DNA of 36,163 nt from Caulobacter sp. (GCA_030652755.1 JAUSPV010000298.1:1-36163), one strand, 5' to 3'; shown: positions 8,040 through 17,069, counted from the stretch's first letter. Notes: generated from the letters alone by a model not told the origin. Numbers and translations are program-made.

Positions 8040-8921
8040 ATGAAGCGTGTCGTCGTCGCGGCCCTGGCCGTTGTTCTGTTCGTCGGTTCGGCCGGGCTGA
8101 CGCCGCCGCCGACGGCCACCGCGGACTGGCTCGCCCGGTTCGCCCAGCCGACGCCCAAGGCCCGACTGGACCACCTGACCGCCATGCTCGATTACCTGGG
8201 CCTGAAGCACGAGGTCCGACCGTTCACCTTCAAGCCGGAGGCGGGCGAGGGCCATAACGTCATCATCACCATCGGCGAGGGCGACCAGGACATCCTGCTC
8301 ACCGCCCACTACGACGCCAAGCGGCTGGCGGACGGGACGCTGGTCGACGGCGTCATCGACAATGCCGCCTCGGTCGTGGCCCTCGCTCGCGCCGCGATGC
8401 TGTTGCGCGGCGGACTCGAGAACCACCGCCTGCGCATCATCTTCTTCGACCAGGAGGAGCTGGGCCTCCTCGGCGCCAAGGCCTACGCCACGAGCGAGGA
8501 TGGCAAGCGCGTGGCGGCGGTCTTCAACTTCGACATCAACGCCTATGGCGACACGCCCTTCTACGCGCTGGCCGTCGAACCGAAGAACGCCTTCCTCAAC
8601 GACGTGGTCGAGGCGGGGTGCAAGGCCGCGAACCAACGGTGCCGTCCGTTCGAGGTCTATCCGCCCAGCGACCATCAGGCCTTCTGGCTGCGCTTCGCGC
8701 CGGCGACCTCATTCAGTCATCTGCCGAAGGACGAGGTGGATGAGCTGGAAGCGTTCCTGATCGAGTCCCGCAAGGCGTCGCTCAGCCAGCTACCGCCGCC
8801 CCGGATCCTGTCGCTGATCCATACGCCGGGCGACAGGATGGTCGCCGTCGAGCCGGCCACGGTGGACCGCACGACGAGGCTGGCCGTCGCGGTGGCGCGG
8901 GCGGCTGACGCGCGCCGCTGA
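8040..8921 (+). CDS. Secreted M28-family zinc aminopeptidase-like protein
   Basis: A 293-residue protein with an N-terminal signal peptide (MKRVVVAALAVVLFVGSAGL). The M28 metal ligands are visible: H90 and D92 in LTAHYDAK, bridging D107 in GVIDNAAS, catalytic E139 and metal E140 in FFDQEELGLLGAKAYA, an Asp in FNFDINAYGD, and a last His in SLIHTPGD. It probably removes residues from peptides in the periplasm or outside the cell. The start ATG lies 24 bp after the permease stop, with a G-rich stretch upstream, so it may be co-transcribed with the permease. Confidence 0.85.
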   Translation: MKRVVVAALAVVLFVGSAGLTPPPTATADWLARFAQPTPKARLDHLTAMLDYLGLKHEVRPFTFKPEAGEGHNVIITIGEGDQDILLTAHYDAKRLADGTLVDGVIDNAASVVALARAAMLLRGGLENHRLRIIFFDQEELGLLGAKAYATSEDGKRVAAVFNFDINAYGDTPFYALAVEPKNAFLNDVVEAGCKAANQRCRPFEVYPPSDHQAFWLRFAPATSFSHLPKDEVDELEAFLIESRKASLSQLPPPRILSLIHTPGDRMVAVEPATVDRTTRLAVAVARAADARR

Positions 8922-8954
8922 TCGCGGACGAGGCCTCCAGGGACACAACTCACC

Positions 8955-9488
8955 ATGCGATGGTCTGGACAGATCAGCGGCAAGTCCGCCCAGGTGTTCG
9001 AAGCCGATCTCCCGCCCGGCGCTCTGCTGGGCCGCTATGGCGCCGGGGGCGGCTACAGCGACTGCTTCGTCGCCGTCGTCCCCGGGCGGGTGAGCCAGGC
9101 GGCCTACGTGGAAGCCTTCTACACGACCGCCTTGTTCAAGCTGGAGCGCCTGGTCCTGGCCGTGCTGGTTTCGCGTCCGTCCACCGACCTCGAAGCGCGG
9201 CGGCTGGCGGCCTCAGAGACCGAGAGGTTCGCCGCCTGGACCGTCGAGGCGCGCGAAGCCGATCAGATCCTGCTGTGCGACTTCATGGGGTCAACGCGGT
9301 CGTGGCTGATGAGCGTCGTGGACACGGCCGCTCCGAGCCCGACGACCAGGCTCTATTTCGGCTCGGCGATCGTTCCCCGTAAGGGCGGCGGCGGCCTTGG
9401 CGCCGGCTTTCGCGCGATGGTCCCCTTTCACCGCCTGTACGCCCGCGCGCTGCTGAAGACGGCGGTTCGACGTCTGATGTCCGCCTAG
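8955..9488 (+). CDS. Hypothetical protein, 177 residues
   Basis: I do not recognise the family. The protein begins MRWSGQISGKSAQVFEADLP and has an alpha/beta-looking central part (RYGAGGGYSDCFVAVVPG, KLERLVLAVLVSRPS, ADQILLCDFMGSTRSWLM) and a C-terminal stretch FGSAIVPRKGGGG then PFHRLYARALLKTA. There is no signal peptide or clear membrane span. The start ATG lies 33 bp after the M28 peptidase stop on the same strand, so the two may share a transcript. Codon use looks normal for the region. Confidence 0.7.
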   Translation: MRWSGQISGKSAQVFEADLPPGALLGRYGAGGGYSDCFVAVVPGRVSQAAYVEAFYTTALFKLERLVLAVLVSRPSTDLEARRLAASETERFAAWTVEAREADQILLCDFMGSTRSWLMSVVDTAAPSPTTRLYFGSAIVPRKGGGGLGAGFRAMVPFHRLYARALLKTAVRRLMSA

Positions 9489-9524
9489 GGGGTGGGTGAA
9501 GGCCGCCCGGCCACCCCCGAATTC

Positions 9525-9530
9525 TTGACA
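9525..9530 (+). promoter_or_regulatory. Possible -35 element ahead of argD
   Basis: TTGACA stands alone in the gap between the preceding gene and argD. No convincing -10 hexamer follows at 16-18 bp, so only the -35 is offered. It is the best promoter-like word in the 124-bp gap. Confidence 0.3.
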
Positions 9531-9612
9531 TTCCATCGCTCCCCGGTGAGAAGCCTAAGCCTTCCCGTCCCCGCGCAACCGCCGGGGACTTTCTCGCTTT
9601 AGGGAGGCATCC

Positions 9613-10830
9613 TTGAGCACGCCCACGCCATCCGCCCCGTCCCCCGACCACATCATGGGCGTCTACAACCGCGCCCCGCTGGCGGTTGAACGCGGCCGAG
9701 GCGCGCGCCTGTGGGACACCAAGGGCGAGGAGTACCTGGACTGCGTGGCGGGCATCGCCACCAACGGTCTGGGCCACTGCCATCCGCGCCTGGTCGAGGT
9801 GCTGAAAGAGCAGGCCGACAAGCTCTGGCACGTCTCCAACATCTTCCGCATCCCGGGCCAGGAAGAACTGGCCCGGCGGTTGACCGACGCGACCTTCGCC
9901 GACGTTGTGTTCTTCACCAACTCGGGCACCGAGGCGATCGAGTGCGCGCTGAAGACGGCGCGCAAGTATCACACCGCCGGCGGCAATCCCGAGCGGGTCG
10001 AGATCTATGGCTTCGACGGCTCGTTCCACGGCCGCAGCTACGCGGCGATAAACGCCGCCGGCAATCCGGGCTACGTGGAGGGCTTCGGTCCGCGTCTGCC
10101 GAATTACAGCCAGCTGACCTGGGGCGACCACGACGCCATCAAGGCGGCCATCGCCAACCCGACGACGGCGGCGATCATCGTCGAGCCGGTGCAGGGCGAG
10201 GGTGGCGCGCGCGCCATGCCCGAGCACTGCCTGACCGGCCTGCGGGCGCTGACCCGCGAGCACGGCGTCATCCTGATCTATGACGAGGTCCAGTCGGGCA
10301 TGGGCCGGACCGGCAGGCTGTTCGCCCACGAGTGGGCTGAAGACGCCGCGCCGGACATCATGTGCGTGGCCAAGGCCCTGGGCGGCGGTTTCCCGATCGG
10401 CGCCTGCCTGGCCACCACCGAAGCGGCCAAGGGCATGACCGTGGGCGTCCACGGCTCGACCTTCGGCGGCAATCCGCTGGCCATGGCCGTGGGCCTGGCC
10501 GCCTTCGACGAAATCAGCAAGGAAGAGACCCTGGCCAACGTCCGCGACGTGGCCGGCTACCTGGGCCAGCAGCTCACAGGCCTGAAGGACCGCTTTCCGG
10601 ACGTTATCCTCGATGTGCGGGGGAAGGGGTTCCTGATCGGTCTCAAGCTGGCCCCGGTCAACCGCGAGTTCATGGCGCTGGCCCGTGATCAGCGCCTGCT
10701 GGTGGCCGGCGGCGGCGACAACTGCGTGCGCCTGCTGCCGCCGCTGAACCTGACCGTCGAGGAGGCCCGCGAGGTGGTCGAGAAGCTCGAGAAGACCTGC
10801 GAAGTCGTTCGGGACAGGGCCGCCGCATGA
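9613..10830 (+). CDS. argD: Acetylornithine aminotransferase (ArgD)
   Basis: PLP-dependent class III aminotransferase of arginine synthesis (N-acetylglutamate semialdehyde to N-acetylornithine), often also acting as succinyldiaminopimelate aminotransferase. The 405 residues have the usual order: [50 protein letters not shown], the PLP lysine region [13 protein letters not shown] and [11 protein letters not shown]. The start is TTG at 9613, supported by a strong Shine-Dalgarno AGGGAGG at 9601-9607; the next in-frame ATG (9655) would remove 14 residues. The last bases overlap the argF start (ATGA). Confidence 0.95.
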   Translation: MSTPTPSAPSPDHIMGVYNRAPLAVERGRGARLWDTKGEEYLDCVAGIATNGLGHCHPRLVEVLKEQADKLWHVSNIFRIPGQEELARRLTDATFADVVFFTNSGTEAIECALKTARKYHTAGGNPERVEIYGFDGSFHGRSYAAINAAGNPGYVEGFGPRLPNYSQLTWGDHDAIKAAIANPTTAAIIVEPVQGEGGARAMPEHCLTGLRALTREHGVILIYDEVQSGMGRTGRLFAHEWAEDAAPDIMCVAKALGGGFPIGACLATTEAAKGMTVGVHGSTFGGNPLAMAVGLAAFDEISKEETLANVRDVAGYLGQQLTGLKDRFPDVILDVRGKGFLIGLKLAPVNREFMALARDQRLLVAGGGDNCVRLLPPLNLTVEEAREVVEKLEKTCEVVRDRAAA

Positions 10831-11762
10831 AGACCGTCAGGCACTTTATCGACCTCTGGAAGCTCGAGGCCAGCGACCTGCGCGTCATCCTCGACGACGC
10901 GCGGACCCGCAAGGCTTCGCGCCGCGGCTGGACCCAGGCGATGGTCGATCACGATCGCCCGGGCGAGGGCCGTACGCTGGCGATGATCTTCGAGAAGAAC
11001 TCGACCCGCACCCGCTTCAGCTTCGACGCCGCCATCCGGCAGCTGGGCGGCCACGGCATCATCTCGACCTCGTCCGACATGCAGCTTGGTCGCGGCGAGA
11101 CCATCGACGATACAGCCAGGGTTCTGTCGCGCATGGTCGACGCGGTGATGATCCGCGCCAACCGGCACGAGGACGTCGAGCTGTTCGCCCAGAACGCCAC
11201 CATTCCGGTGATCAACGGCCTGACGGACAAGAGCCACCCCTGCCAGATCATGGCCGACCTCCTGACCTTTGAGGAGCATCGCGGACCTGTGACGGGCAAG
11301 ACCATCGCCTGGGTCGGCGACGGCAACAACGTCTGCGCCAGCTTCATCCATGCCGCGCCCAAGCTGGGCTTCAAGCTGAACATCGCCTGCCCGGCGGCCT
11401 ATCATCCCGACCTCTACGACCTGGCCCGCGCGGCCGAGCAGCAGGGGCGGGTGGAGATGACCGACGATCCCCGCGCCGCGGTGGAGGGGGCCGACTGCGT
11501 GGTCACCGACACCTGGGTGTCGATGGGCGACGTCGACGGCGAGGCTCGCCTGGACGCCTTCGAGTCCTACCAGGTCGACGAGGACCTCATGGGGCTGGCG
11601 GACAAGGACGCGGTCTTCCTGCACTGCCTGCCGGCGCACCGGGGCGAGGAGGTGACCGATGCGGTCATCGACGGTCCGCGCTCGCTGGTCTGGGACGAGG
11701 CGGAAAACCGCATCCACGCCCAGAAGTCGATCCTCGCCTGGTGTTTCGGCAAGATCGGCTAG
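10827..11762 (+). CDS. argF: Ornithine carbamoyltransferase (ArgF)
   Basis: Makes citrulline from ornithine and carbamoyl phosphate. The 311 residues carry the carbamoyl-phosphate motif STRTRFSF, the HPCQ motif ([12 protein letters not shown]), the ornithine-binding DTWVSMGD and the [10 protein letters not shown] motif near the end. The ATG overlaps the argD stop by four bases (ATGA), so the two are translated in a coupled way. The DUF2164 gene follows 17 bp later and is likely in the same operon. Confidence 0.97.
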   Translation: MKTVRHFIDLWKLEASDLRVILDDARTRKASRRGWTQAMVDHDRPGEGRTLAMIFEKNSTRTRFSFDAAIRQLGGHGIISTSSDMQLGRGETIDDTARVLSRMVDAVMIRANRHEDVELFAQNATIPVINGLTDKSHPCQIMADLLTFEEHRGPVTGKTIAWVGDGNNVCASFIHAAPKLGFKLNIACPAAYHPDLYDLARAAEQQGRVEMTDDPRAAVEGADCVVTDTWVSMGDVDGEARLDAFESYQVDEDLMGLADKDAVFLHCLPAHRGEEVTDAVIDGPRSLVWDEAENRIHAQKSILAWCFGKIG

Positions 11763-11779
11763 CAACCGGGAGCTCCGCG

Positions 11780-12031
11780 ATGGCCGGCATCGAGTTCGAC
11801 AGGGCCACGCGGGGCGACCTTGCGCACCTGCTGCGCGACTATCTCAAGCGCGAATGCGACGCCGAGATCGGCGGCATGGACGCCGAGTTCCTGCTCGACT
11901 TCATCACGGAAAAACTCGGGCCCCGGTTCTACAATCAGGGCCTGCGCGACGCCGCCGTGGCGCTGGCCAAGCGCATGGACGTGCTGAGCGAGGCGCTGGA
12001 AGAGCTGGAACGCCCCGAACCTCGGGACTAG
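11780..12031 (+). CDS. DUF2164 family protein
   Basis: An 83-residue protein matching DUF2164: an N-terminal helix (LLRDYLKRECDAEIGGMDAEFLLDFI) and the family phrase GPRFYNQGLRDAAVAL. Its function is unknown to me. The ATG at 11780 is 17 bp after argF and preceded by GGGAGC, so it probably sits in the argD-argF operon. Confidence 0.8.
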   Translation: MAGIEFDRATRGDLAHLLRDYLKRECDAEIGGMDAEFLLDFITEKLGPRFYNQGLRDAAVALAKRMDVLSEALEELERPEPRD

Positions 12032-12076
12032 CTTCCCGGACTGGACAAACCGGGAACAACCGCTAAGGTTGCGACT

Positions 12077-12757
12077 ATGTCGCCGTTCGCCTTCGACACC
12101 TTGAGCGCCTCAAAGCAGCTTCGTGAAGCGGGAATGCCCGAGGGCGTGGCCGAGGCTGTGGTGTCGGTCTTCCAGCACGCCGCCTCGATGCCCGACATCA
12201 GCCATCTGGCGACGAAGGCGGATGTCGCTGACATGGCGACGAAGACTGACCTCGAGTTGCTCCGAATGGCGACCAAGGCGGACATCGAATCCCTGAGCGC
12301 GTCGACCAGCAGCGAGATTTACGCGCTGAGGTCGAGCATGGATGCGGTGAGGTCGAACATGGCCACGAAGTCCGACATCGCGAACATGGCCATGAAGTCC
12401 GACCTCGCGAACATGGCCATGAAGTCCGACATCGCGAACATGGCGACGAAGTCCGACCTTGAGAACATGGCGACGAAGTTCGACATCGCGAACATGGCGA
12501 CGAGGTCCGACCTCGAGAACATGGCCACAAGGTCCGACATCGCGAACATGGCGACAAAGTCTGACATCGCGAACATGGCCACGAAATCCGACATCACGAA
12601 CATGGCCACCACGTCCGATATCGCCGAGGTGCGGCTGGAGATCGCCAATCTGCGCGCCGATCTTCAAGCCACCATTCGTCAGCAGGGCTGGCTGATCATG
12701 GGCGGCGTGGGCGTGGTGGTGACGATCTCCAATACCATGCTGAAGGTCTTCGGCTGA
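12077..12757 (+). CDS. DUF1640-like coiled-coil membrane protein with nine-residue repeats
   Basis: A 226-residue protein. The N-terminus (FDTLSASKQLREAGMPEGVAEAVV) resembles DUF1640 / CCDC90-like proteins, and the C-terminus has one membrane helix (GWLIMGGVGVVVTISNTML). Between them residues 94-183 are ten in-frame copies of a nine-residue unit, consensus NMATKSDIA; weaker copies precede it (HLATKADVA, DMATKTDLE). The shape suggests a helical stalk anchored at its C-terminus in the inner membrane. Function is unknown. It lies 45 bp after the DUF2164 gene. Confidence 0.75.
   Translation: MSPFAFDTLSASKQLREAGMPEGVAEAVVSVFQHAASMPDISHLATKADVADMATKTDLELLRMATKADIESLSASTSSEIYALRSSMDAVRSNMATKSDIANMAMKSDLANMAMKSDIANMATKSDLENMATKFDIANMATRSDLENMATRSDIANMATKSDIANMATKSDITNMATTSDIAEVRLEIANLRADLQATIRQQGWLIMGGVGVVVTISNTMLKVFG
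12356..12625 (+). repeat. Tandem 27-bp coding repeat, ten copies
   Basis: Ten head-to-tail 27-bp units, each starting AACATGGC, encode NMATKSDIA-like nonapeptides. Units differ by a few bases (K/R, I/L, A/E changes), so the array has drifted but stays in frame with no spacer, which separates it from a CRISPR. Copy number could vary by slippage or recombination without shifting the frame. Confidence 0.9.
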
Positions 12758-12974
12758 CGGCCGGCCGTCCGGGCCGTGATCCGGGCGCGACTTCCCCTCC
12801 GCCGGCTTGAGGCGCCTTGCTCTGGCCGACAGGGAGCGGGCGGATGAACAGGCCGCGAGCGAAGGTCTCCAGCAGGGCGAGGGGCGACATGGGGTCGGAA
12901 AAGCGGGGCTGGTTTCGGCGCCCCGCACGCTCGCGGCTCGCAACCGGGCCCATGAACCCCTATATGGCCGCCCC

Positions 12975-13877
12975 ATGAGCGAGACCCTGAACCTTCCCGC
13001 CGACGATCTCGTCGCCGCCTTCCAGATCGAGGGCTGGCCCGTGCGTGGCCGCATCGTGCGCCTGGGCGCGTCGGTGCACGAAATCCTGACCCGGCACGAC
13101 TATCCGCTGCCGGTCGCCAACCTGCTGGGCGAAGCCTGCGCCCTGGCGGCGCTGGTCGGGTCGAGCCTGAAGTTCGACGGCCGGCTGATCGTCCAGGCCC
13201 AGGGCGACGGCCCGGTGGCCTATGTGGTGGTCGACTACGACACCGACGGCTCGATGCGGGGCTACTGCCGGTTCGACGCCGAGCGGCTGGCGGCGATCAT
13301 GGCCGAGACCGCCCGGCCCGGCGCCCGGGCGCTGCTGGGCAAGGGCGTGTTCATCATGACCATCGACCAGGGCGCGGACATGGACCGCTACCAGGGCGTG
13401 ACCTCGATCGAGGGCGACACCCTGGCCCTGTGCGCCGAGGAGTATTTCGCCCAGTCCGAACAGACTCCGACCCGTATCCGCCTCGCCGTCGGCCAGGTCG
13501 ACACCGGAGAGGGGCCGCTGTGGCGGGCCGGCGGTCTGCTGATCCAGAACATCGCCGCCGACGCGGCGCGCGGCTCGACCGAGGACGCCTGGACCCGGGC
13601 CCAGATCCTGTTCGGCACCACGCGCGAGGACGAACTCATCGACCCGACCCTGCCGGCCGACACCCTGCTGTGGCGGCTGTTCAACGAGGACGGGGTGCGG
13701 GTGTTCGAGCCCCGGCCGCTGCGGGCCTCATGCCGCTGCACCGAGGAGCGGATCGTGTCGGTGATCGGCAGCTTCACGGCGCAGGAGCAGGCCGAGATGG
13801 TCGAGCCCGACGGCAGGATCCGCGTCACCTGCGAGTACTGCTCCCGCGTCTATGCGATGACCCCGCCGGCGGTCTGA
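12975..13877 (+). CDS. hslO: Redox-regulated chaperone Hsp33 (HslO)
   Basis: A 300-residue cytosolic holdase activated by oxidation. The C-terminal zinc site is intact: CxC in SCRCTEER and CxxC in VTCEYCSRVY, the cysteines that form disulfides under oxidative stress. The N-terminal part (GWPVRGRIVRLG, LGEACALAALVGSSLKFDG, YRGYC-type strand) is typical. I chose ATG 12975; the longer frame from 12807 is non-conserved in appearance. The last 28 bp overlap the end of the convergent membrane-protein gene. Confidence 0.93.
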   Translation: MSETLNLPADDLVAAFQIEGWPVRGRIVRLGASVHEILTRHDYPLPVANLLGEACALAALVGSSLKFDGRLIVQAQGDGPVAYVVVDYDTDGSMRGYCRFDAERLAAIMAETARPGARALLGKGVFIMTIDQGADMDRYQGVTSIEGDTLALCAEEYFAQSEQTPTRIRLAVGQVDTGEGPLWRAGGLLIQNIAADAARGSTEDAWTRAQILFGTTREDELIDPTLPADTLLWRLFNEDGVRVFEPRPLRASCRCTEERIVSVIGSFTAQEQAEMVEPDGRIRVTCEYCSRVYAMTPPAV

Positions 13878-14653
13878 TCGCCCCGCTGGTCGATGTCGTC
13901 GGCCAGGGCCCGGTAGGCCCGCCAGCTGGCGAGGCCCAGCCAGGGGAAGACGACGACAAGCGCCAGGAACCCGGTCGCCGCGGACAGCAGCAGCAGCGCG
14001 GTGATGATCACCGCCCACAGCAGCAGCGGGAAGAAGTTGGCGTTGACCGCCCGCACGCTGGTCGCCACGGCCGCGAACACGTTGGCGTTCGGATTGAGCA
14101 GCATGGGCGCCGATACGACCACCAGGGCGTAGGTCACGAAGGCCAGGGCGCCGCCGGTCAGGGCCCCGATCATCAGCATGCCGTGGCCGTCGCTGGAGCC
14201 GACGGCGAAGGCGACCAGCGACTCCACGTCGCGGTGAACGTGGAAGGTCGACAGGCCGTAGACGATCTGCGCGACCCGGCCCCACAGGAAGTAGATCAGC
14301 ACCAGCAGCAGGCTGAGGTAGGCGACGTCCTGGCGGAAGGCGGAGCGGACGAAGAGGATCTGGCCCAGCCGCGGGCGCTCTCCCAGGTCCAGCCGGCGGC
14401 CGGCCTCATAGGGGCCCATGGCCAGGATCGGCGCGATGATGACGAAGCCGGCGGTCAGGGCCAGAACCCAGAACGCGCCGTTGGTGGCGTAGACGGCGTA
14501 GCAGAGCGCGAAGCTCGCCGCCGCGACGGCCAGGCCGTAGAGCAGCAGCGGTCCGGGCGCCTTCATCAGATCCCGCCAGCCCTCGGCCAGCCAGCCGAAG
14601 GGCGTCGAAAGGCGGATGGTCCGGATGGCCGGCAGGCCGAGCGTCGTGTCCAT
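13850..14653 (-). CDS. DUF2189 integral membrane protein
   Basis: A 267-residue protein with about six membrane spans, including LLLYGLAVAAASFALCYAVY, FWVLALTAGFVIIAPIL, YLSLLLVLIYFLWG, MLMIGALTGGALAFVTYALV and LLLWAVIITALLLLSA. The soluble start (TIRLSTPFGWLAEGWRDLMKAPGPLLLYG) and GPYEAGRRLDLGERPRLGQIL fit DUF2189. Start ATG 14653 has a strong GGAGGAGG just upstream. Function unknown. The gene ends inside hslO, tail to tail. Confidence 0.85.
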   Translation of the reverse strand: MDTTLGLPAIRTIRLSTPFGWLAEGWRDLMKAPGPLLLYGLAVAAASFALCYAVYATNGAFWVLALTAGFVIIAPILAMGPYEAGRRLDLGERPRLGQILFVRSAFRQDVAYLSLLLVLIYFLWGRVAQIVYGLSTFHVHRDVESLVAFAVGSSDGHGMLMIGALTGGALAFVTYALVVVSAPMLLNPNANVFAAVATSVRAVNANFFPLLLWAVIITALLLLSAATGFLALVVVFPWLGLASWRAYRALADDIDQRGDQTAGGVIA

Positions 14654-14756
14654 GTTGTCCTCCTCCGTCGTCTCTGCGGACGATCTGAAGGTGAGGATGT
14701 GGCTGAAGCGCGCGGTGTGCAACTCTCCGTCCAGGCGGGGGGCGAAGCCGCGCCTG

Positions 14757-15896
14757 TCAGGCGTCCAATCTGAGCCTTGCGGCCGGCGCGGAGGTCATCC
14801 CATCGGGCTCGAACGCGAGGCTCGACAGGAAGTCGATCAGGATATCGACGAAATCGGCTTCGGTTGTCCTTACGCGGTTGAGCGCGCCCATCCGGAAGGC
14901 CCAGAAGCTGTTGATATGCTGGAGGGAGCCGATCACCTCGCCAAGGCGGACGAACGTCGCCGGCGCGTTGAGGAGAAAATCCCTGAACTCCGACGGGCGC
15001 TCCTCAGCGAGGAAGATATTGTAGGACGAATCGTAGTCGCTGAGCGCCTGAATGATGTAGGCGAACGCCCGACTTATTGAGTCATTGATCCTGTTCTTTG
15101 AATCTAGAATATACTCCGCACTACCGAAGCTTCTGGGTGGCGCAGGCATAAAATTGCTGATCTCTACACATGTTTTCGAGCTCTCGCGCAGCGTAGATGA
15201 GCATATCCACTTGTAGTACAGCAGGCCGCGCCAGGCGAAGATGCCGTCGCGATATTGTCTGACGTCCATTCTGAGCGCTTCGCGCAGCGGCGCAAAGGAT
15301 GCATCCGGCGTCTCGGCCAGAAGCTTCTGCGTGAAGTCGCTTGCCCCGCGTTCATCATTGGCCGCCACCAGGTTTGTCAGGCCGGACATCTCCGACTCGA
15401 CGAACTCGCGCATTCGGACCAGATCGGCTTCACTGATGTTGAAGTATTCAAGTGCGGGCAAGTAGCCGTTCCGCGCCAGGGTTTCGCGGAGAAGGAACGG
15501 ATCCATTGATGGAATGTCATCAAGGATCTCGAGGAGGGTGTGATCCTCCGCATTGAGTCGCGAGTTGTCGGAGAAGTGCATTTCGAGAATGTGCTCGACG
15601 CGCTCCTCGCCAATGAAGAAGGACTGACCGCCGGCCCTCAGGTCGGATCTGTCCAGGGGGATGATGACCTTCGTCGCGGTGGTTCGTGATGTTGTGAACA
15701 GCTCCCGCTCATGCGGGCGAAGTCGGTGCTTCAGGATGATCGCCTGGTTGAGCGTAGGGTTCTTGAACATCGGCCTGTCCTGGAGGGCAGGGTTCCCGGC
15801 CTGTCGCCGGTGCACGGAGAGGAGGTTCAGGATACGCGCGGTGGATCCCGAGCGCTCCAGATTGACAAGGCTTCTGTCCGGGTTCGACCTGTTCAC
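14757..15896 (-). CDS. Hypothetical protein, 379 residues
   Basis: I do not recognise the family. The protein is mostly helical, soluble and acidic in the middle (RVEHILEMHFSDNSRLNAED, EILDDIPSMDPFLLRETLA), with a second helical part (RINDSISRAFAYIIQALSDY, FRDFLLNAPATFVRLGEVIG) and a last helix (ADFVDILIDFLSSLAF). There is no signal peptide. The GTG start overlaps the TGA of the upstream winged-helix gene (GTGA), so the pair is co-translated; an ATG at 15770 after AGGA is an alternative start. The context suggests a regulator plus partner. Confidence 0.75.
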   Translation of the reverse strand: MNRSNPDRSLVNLERSGSTARILNLLSVHRRQAGNPALQDRPMFKNPTLNQAIILKHRLRPHERELFTTSRTTATKVIIPLDRSDLRAGGQSFFIGEERVEHILEMHFSDNSRLNAEDHTLLEILDDIPSMDPFLLRETLARNGYLPALEYFNISEADLVRMREFVESEMSGLTNLVAANDERGASDFTQKLLAETPDASFAPLREALRMDVRQYRDGIFAWRGLLYYKWICSSTLRESSKTCVEISNFMPAPPRSFGSAEYILDSKNRINDSISRAFAYIIQALSDYDSSYNIFLAEERPSEFRDFLLNAPATFVRLGEVIGSLQHINSFWAFRMGALNRVRTTEADFVDILIDFLSSLAFEPDGMTSAPAARLRLDA

Positions 15897-16399
15897 CGTG
15901 TCGGGCCCGCCAGGGTGTCGCTGTCGTCCGGCGTGACGGTTCCGGACCTGAAGGACTCCAGCTTCTGGTGGACGTGATCCGCGAAGTCGACGAGGAGCGG
16001 TCGGTTCTCGGCCGCCATCTTCGCGAAGACCTCGGTCCTCAGGATGTCCTCCGAGACGATGAATTCACGGGACCCCATTCTGCTGCAGAATCCGGCCTCG
16101 ACGAGTTTGTGGACGTGCCTTCGGGTCGTCTCGTAGGGAAAGCCGGTCAGGTCAGAGACCGCGAGGATCGAGACCGGGCGCCGCAATGTGTCCGGGAACA
16201 CGCCTGAAACAGCGTCGGGGTTTACGGCGCGATCCTTGTTCAGATGGCTGACGGATGCCCTCAATATCGACATGAAGACGATCATCGTCGTGTAATCATT
16301 CATGAAAGCCCTGGACATCAGGGCAGCTGTATTCAAAAAATGATCTATAGATTGCGCGAGAAGGTACTTTTCCTTGTCGGCATCGTAGTGGTCGCTCAT
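15893..16399 (-). CDS. Winged-helix DNA-binding protein
   Basis: A 168-residue protein. The middle contains a plausible winged helix: RPVSILAVSDLTGFPYETTR, HVHKLVEAGFCSRMGSRE and FIVSEDIL read as helix, recognition helix (ETTRRHVHKL) and wing. The N-terminal third is helical (QSIDHFLNTAALMSRAFMND). It could be a MarR- or IclR-like regulator, but I cannot place it in a family. The ATG at 16399 begins a two-gene operon with the 379-residue protein (GTGA overlap). Confidence 0.75.
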   Translation of the reverse strand: MSDHYDADKEKYLLAQSIDHFLNTAALMSRAFMNDYTTMIVFMSILRASVSHLNKDRAVNPDAVSGVFPDTLRRPVSILAVSDLTGFPYETTRRHVHKLVEAGFCSRMGSREFIVSEDILRTEVFAKMAAENRPLLVDFADHVHQKLESFRSGTVTPDDSDTLAGPTR

Positions 16400-16512
16400 G
16401 GATTCAACCGTATGTCTCTGCGCGTGGACCCGTCGGCGATGGATTGGAGGGGCTCACCTCCACACGCATGGCTCTGTCACGAAAGCCAAAGATGGCGCGA
16501 ACGCCGGGGCTT

Positions 16513-16782
16513 TCAAACGCTGAGCCTTGCGATGCTGCCTGGCCGGTAGTCCGCCGCCGCGGCCATGTCGGAGGCGGCCCGGACGGGAAGTCGCGACATC
16601 ACTTCGCCGGTCTTGGCGTCCACGACGGTGAAGGCGTAGTCGCCGCTCTGGCGGTCACGATCAATGATCAGTCGCGAGGCCTGGGGCGCCGCGGCCGCGG
16701 CCGCCGTCGTGGGTGCGGGACCTTCTCGCCGGGCGGGAGCGACATGGCTTGGCAGGGTGGTCGGCCCGAGAGGTGTCATCAT
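16513..16782 (-). CDS. Small FlaG-like protein
   Basis: An 89-residue frame. After an Ala/Pro-rich start, the last 55 residues (RLIIDRDRQSGDYAFTVVDA, then KTGEVMSRLPV) resemble the FlaG pattern in which a strand pair is followed by D-x-x-TGEV-x-x-x-LP. FlaG proteins affect flagellar filament length. No flagellar gene is nearby, so this rests on the motif alone. It ends 114 bp before the winged-helix operon starts on the same strand. Confidence 0.5.
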   Translation of the reverse strand: MMTPLGPTTLPSHVAPARREGPAPTTAAAAAAPQASRLIIDRDRQSGDYAFTVVDAKTGEVMSRLPVRAASDMAAAADYRPGSIARLSV

Positions 16783-17069
16783 GGCATTCTACCGTTGTAA
16801 CGTGGGAGCCAGCCTGTGTCTTCGCGGTTGATGATGTCTTAATCGTGCCGAATGCGGCATGTAAAGTTTTACCCGCAACGAGTAAAATAGACCAAGTTGT
16901 CGGTTGTCGTATTGGTGCAATTAAGTACATAACTATGCCCACAATGGGTTTATTTGCACCAATGTCGATCATTGAGCGGCTGGAAGCTGAGGATTCCGAG
17001 CCACGCGCTGCGCGGAATGCTCTCGGGGGGGCAGCGAACCGGCGCGAAGCCGCCGGCAGGCCGCGCCGA
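16783..17069. other. AT-rich intergenic region with inverted repeats
   Basis: 287 bp without a gene, notably AT-rich from 16,840 to 16,970 compared with its surroundings. ATTGGTGCAA at 16911-16920 and TTGCACCAAT at 16954-16963 form a perfect 10-bp inverted repeat with 33 bp between. GTAAAGTTTTAC at 16861-16872 is a shorter palindrome. The region is upstream of the FlaG-like gene and downstream of apaG, so it probably contains the promoter and operator of the former. No protein fits. Confidence 0.5.

Noticed and set aside
8955-9488. Assignment of the 177-residue protein to a DUF family
   Set aside because: Weak resemblance only; no motif was convincing, so it is left as hypothetical.
12356-12625. 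CRISPR-like array
   Set aside because: The units are contiguous 27-bp coding repeats without spacers and keep one frame.
13430-14773. 447-residue plus-strand frame after hslO
   Set aside because: It overlaps the end of hslO out of frame and is antisense to DUF2189; its composition is Gln/Arg/Gly-rich with no domain.
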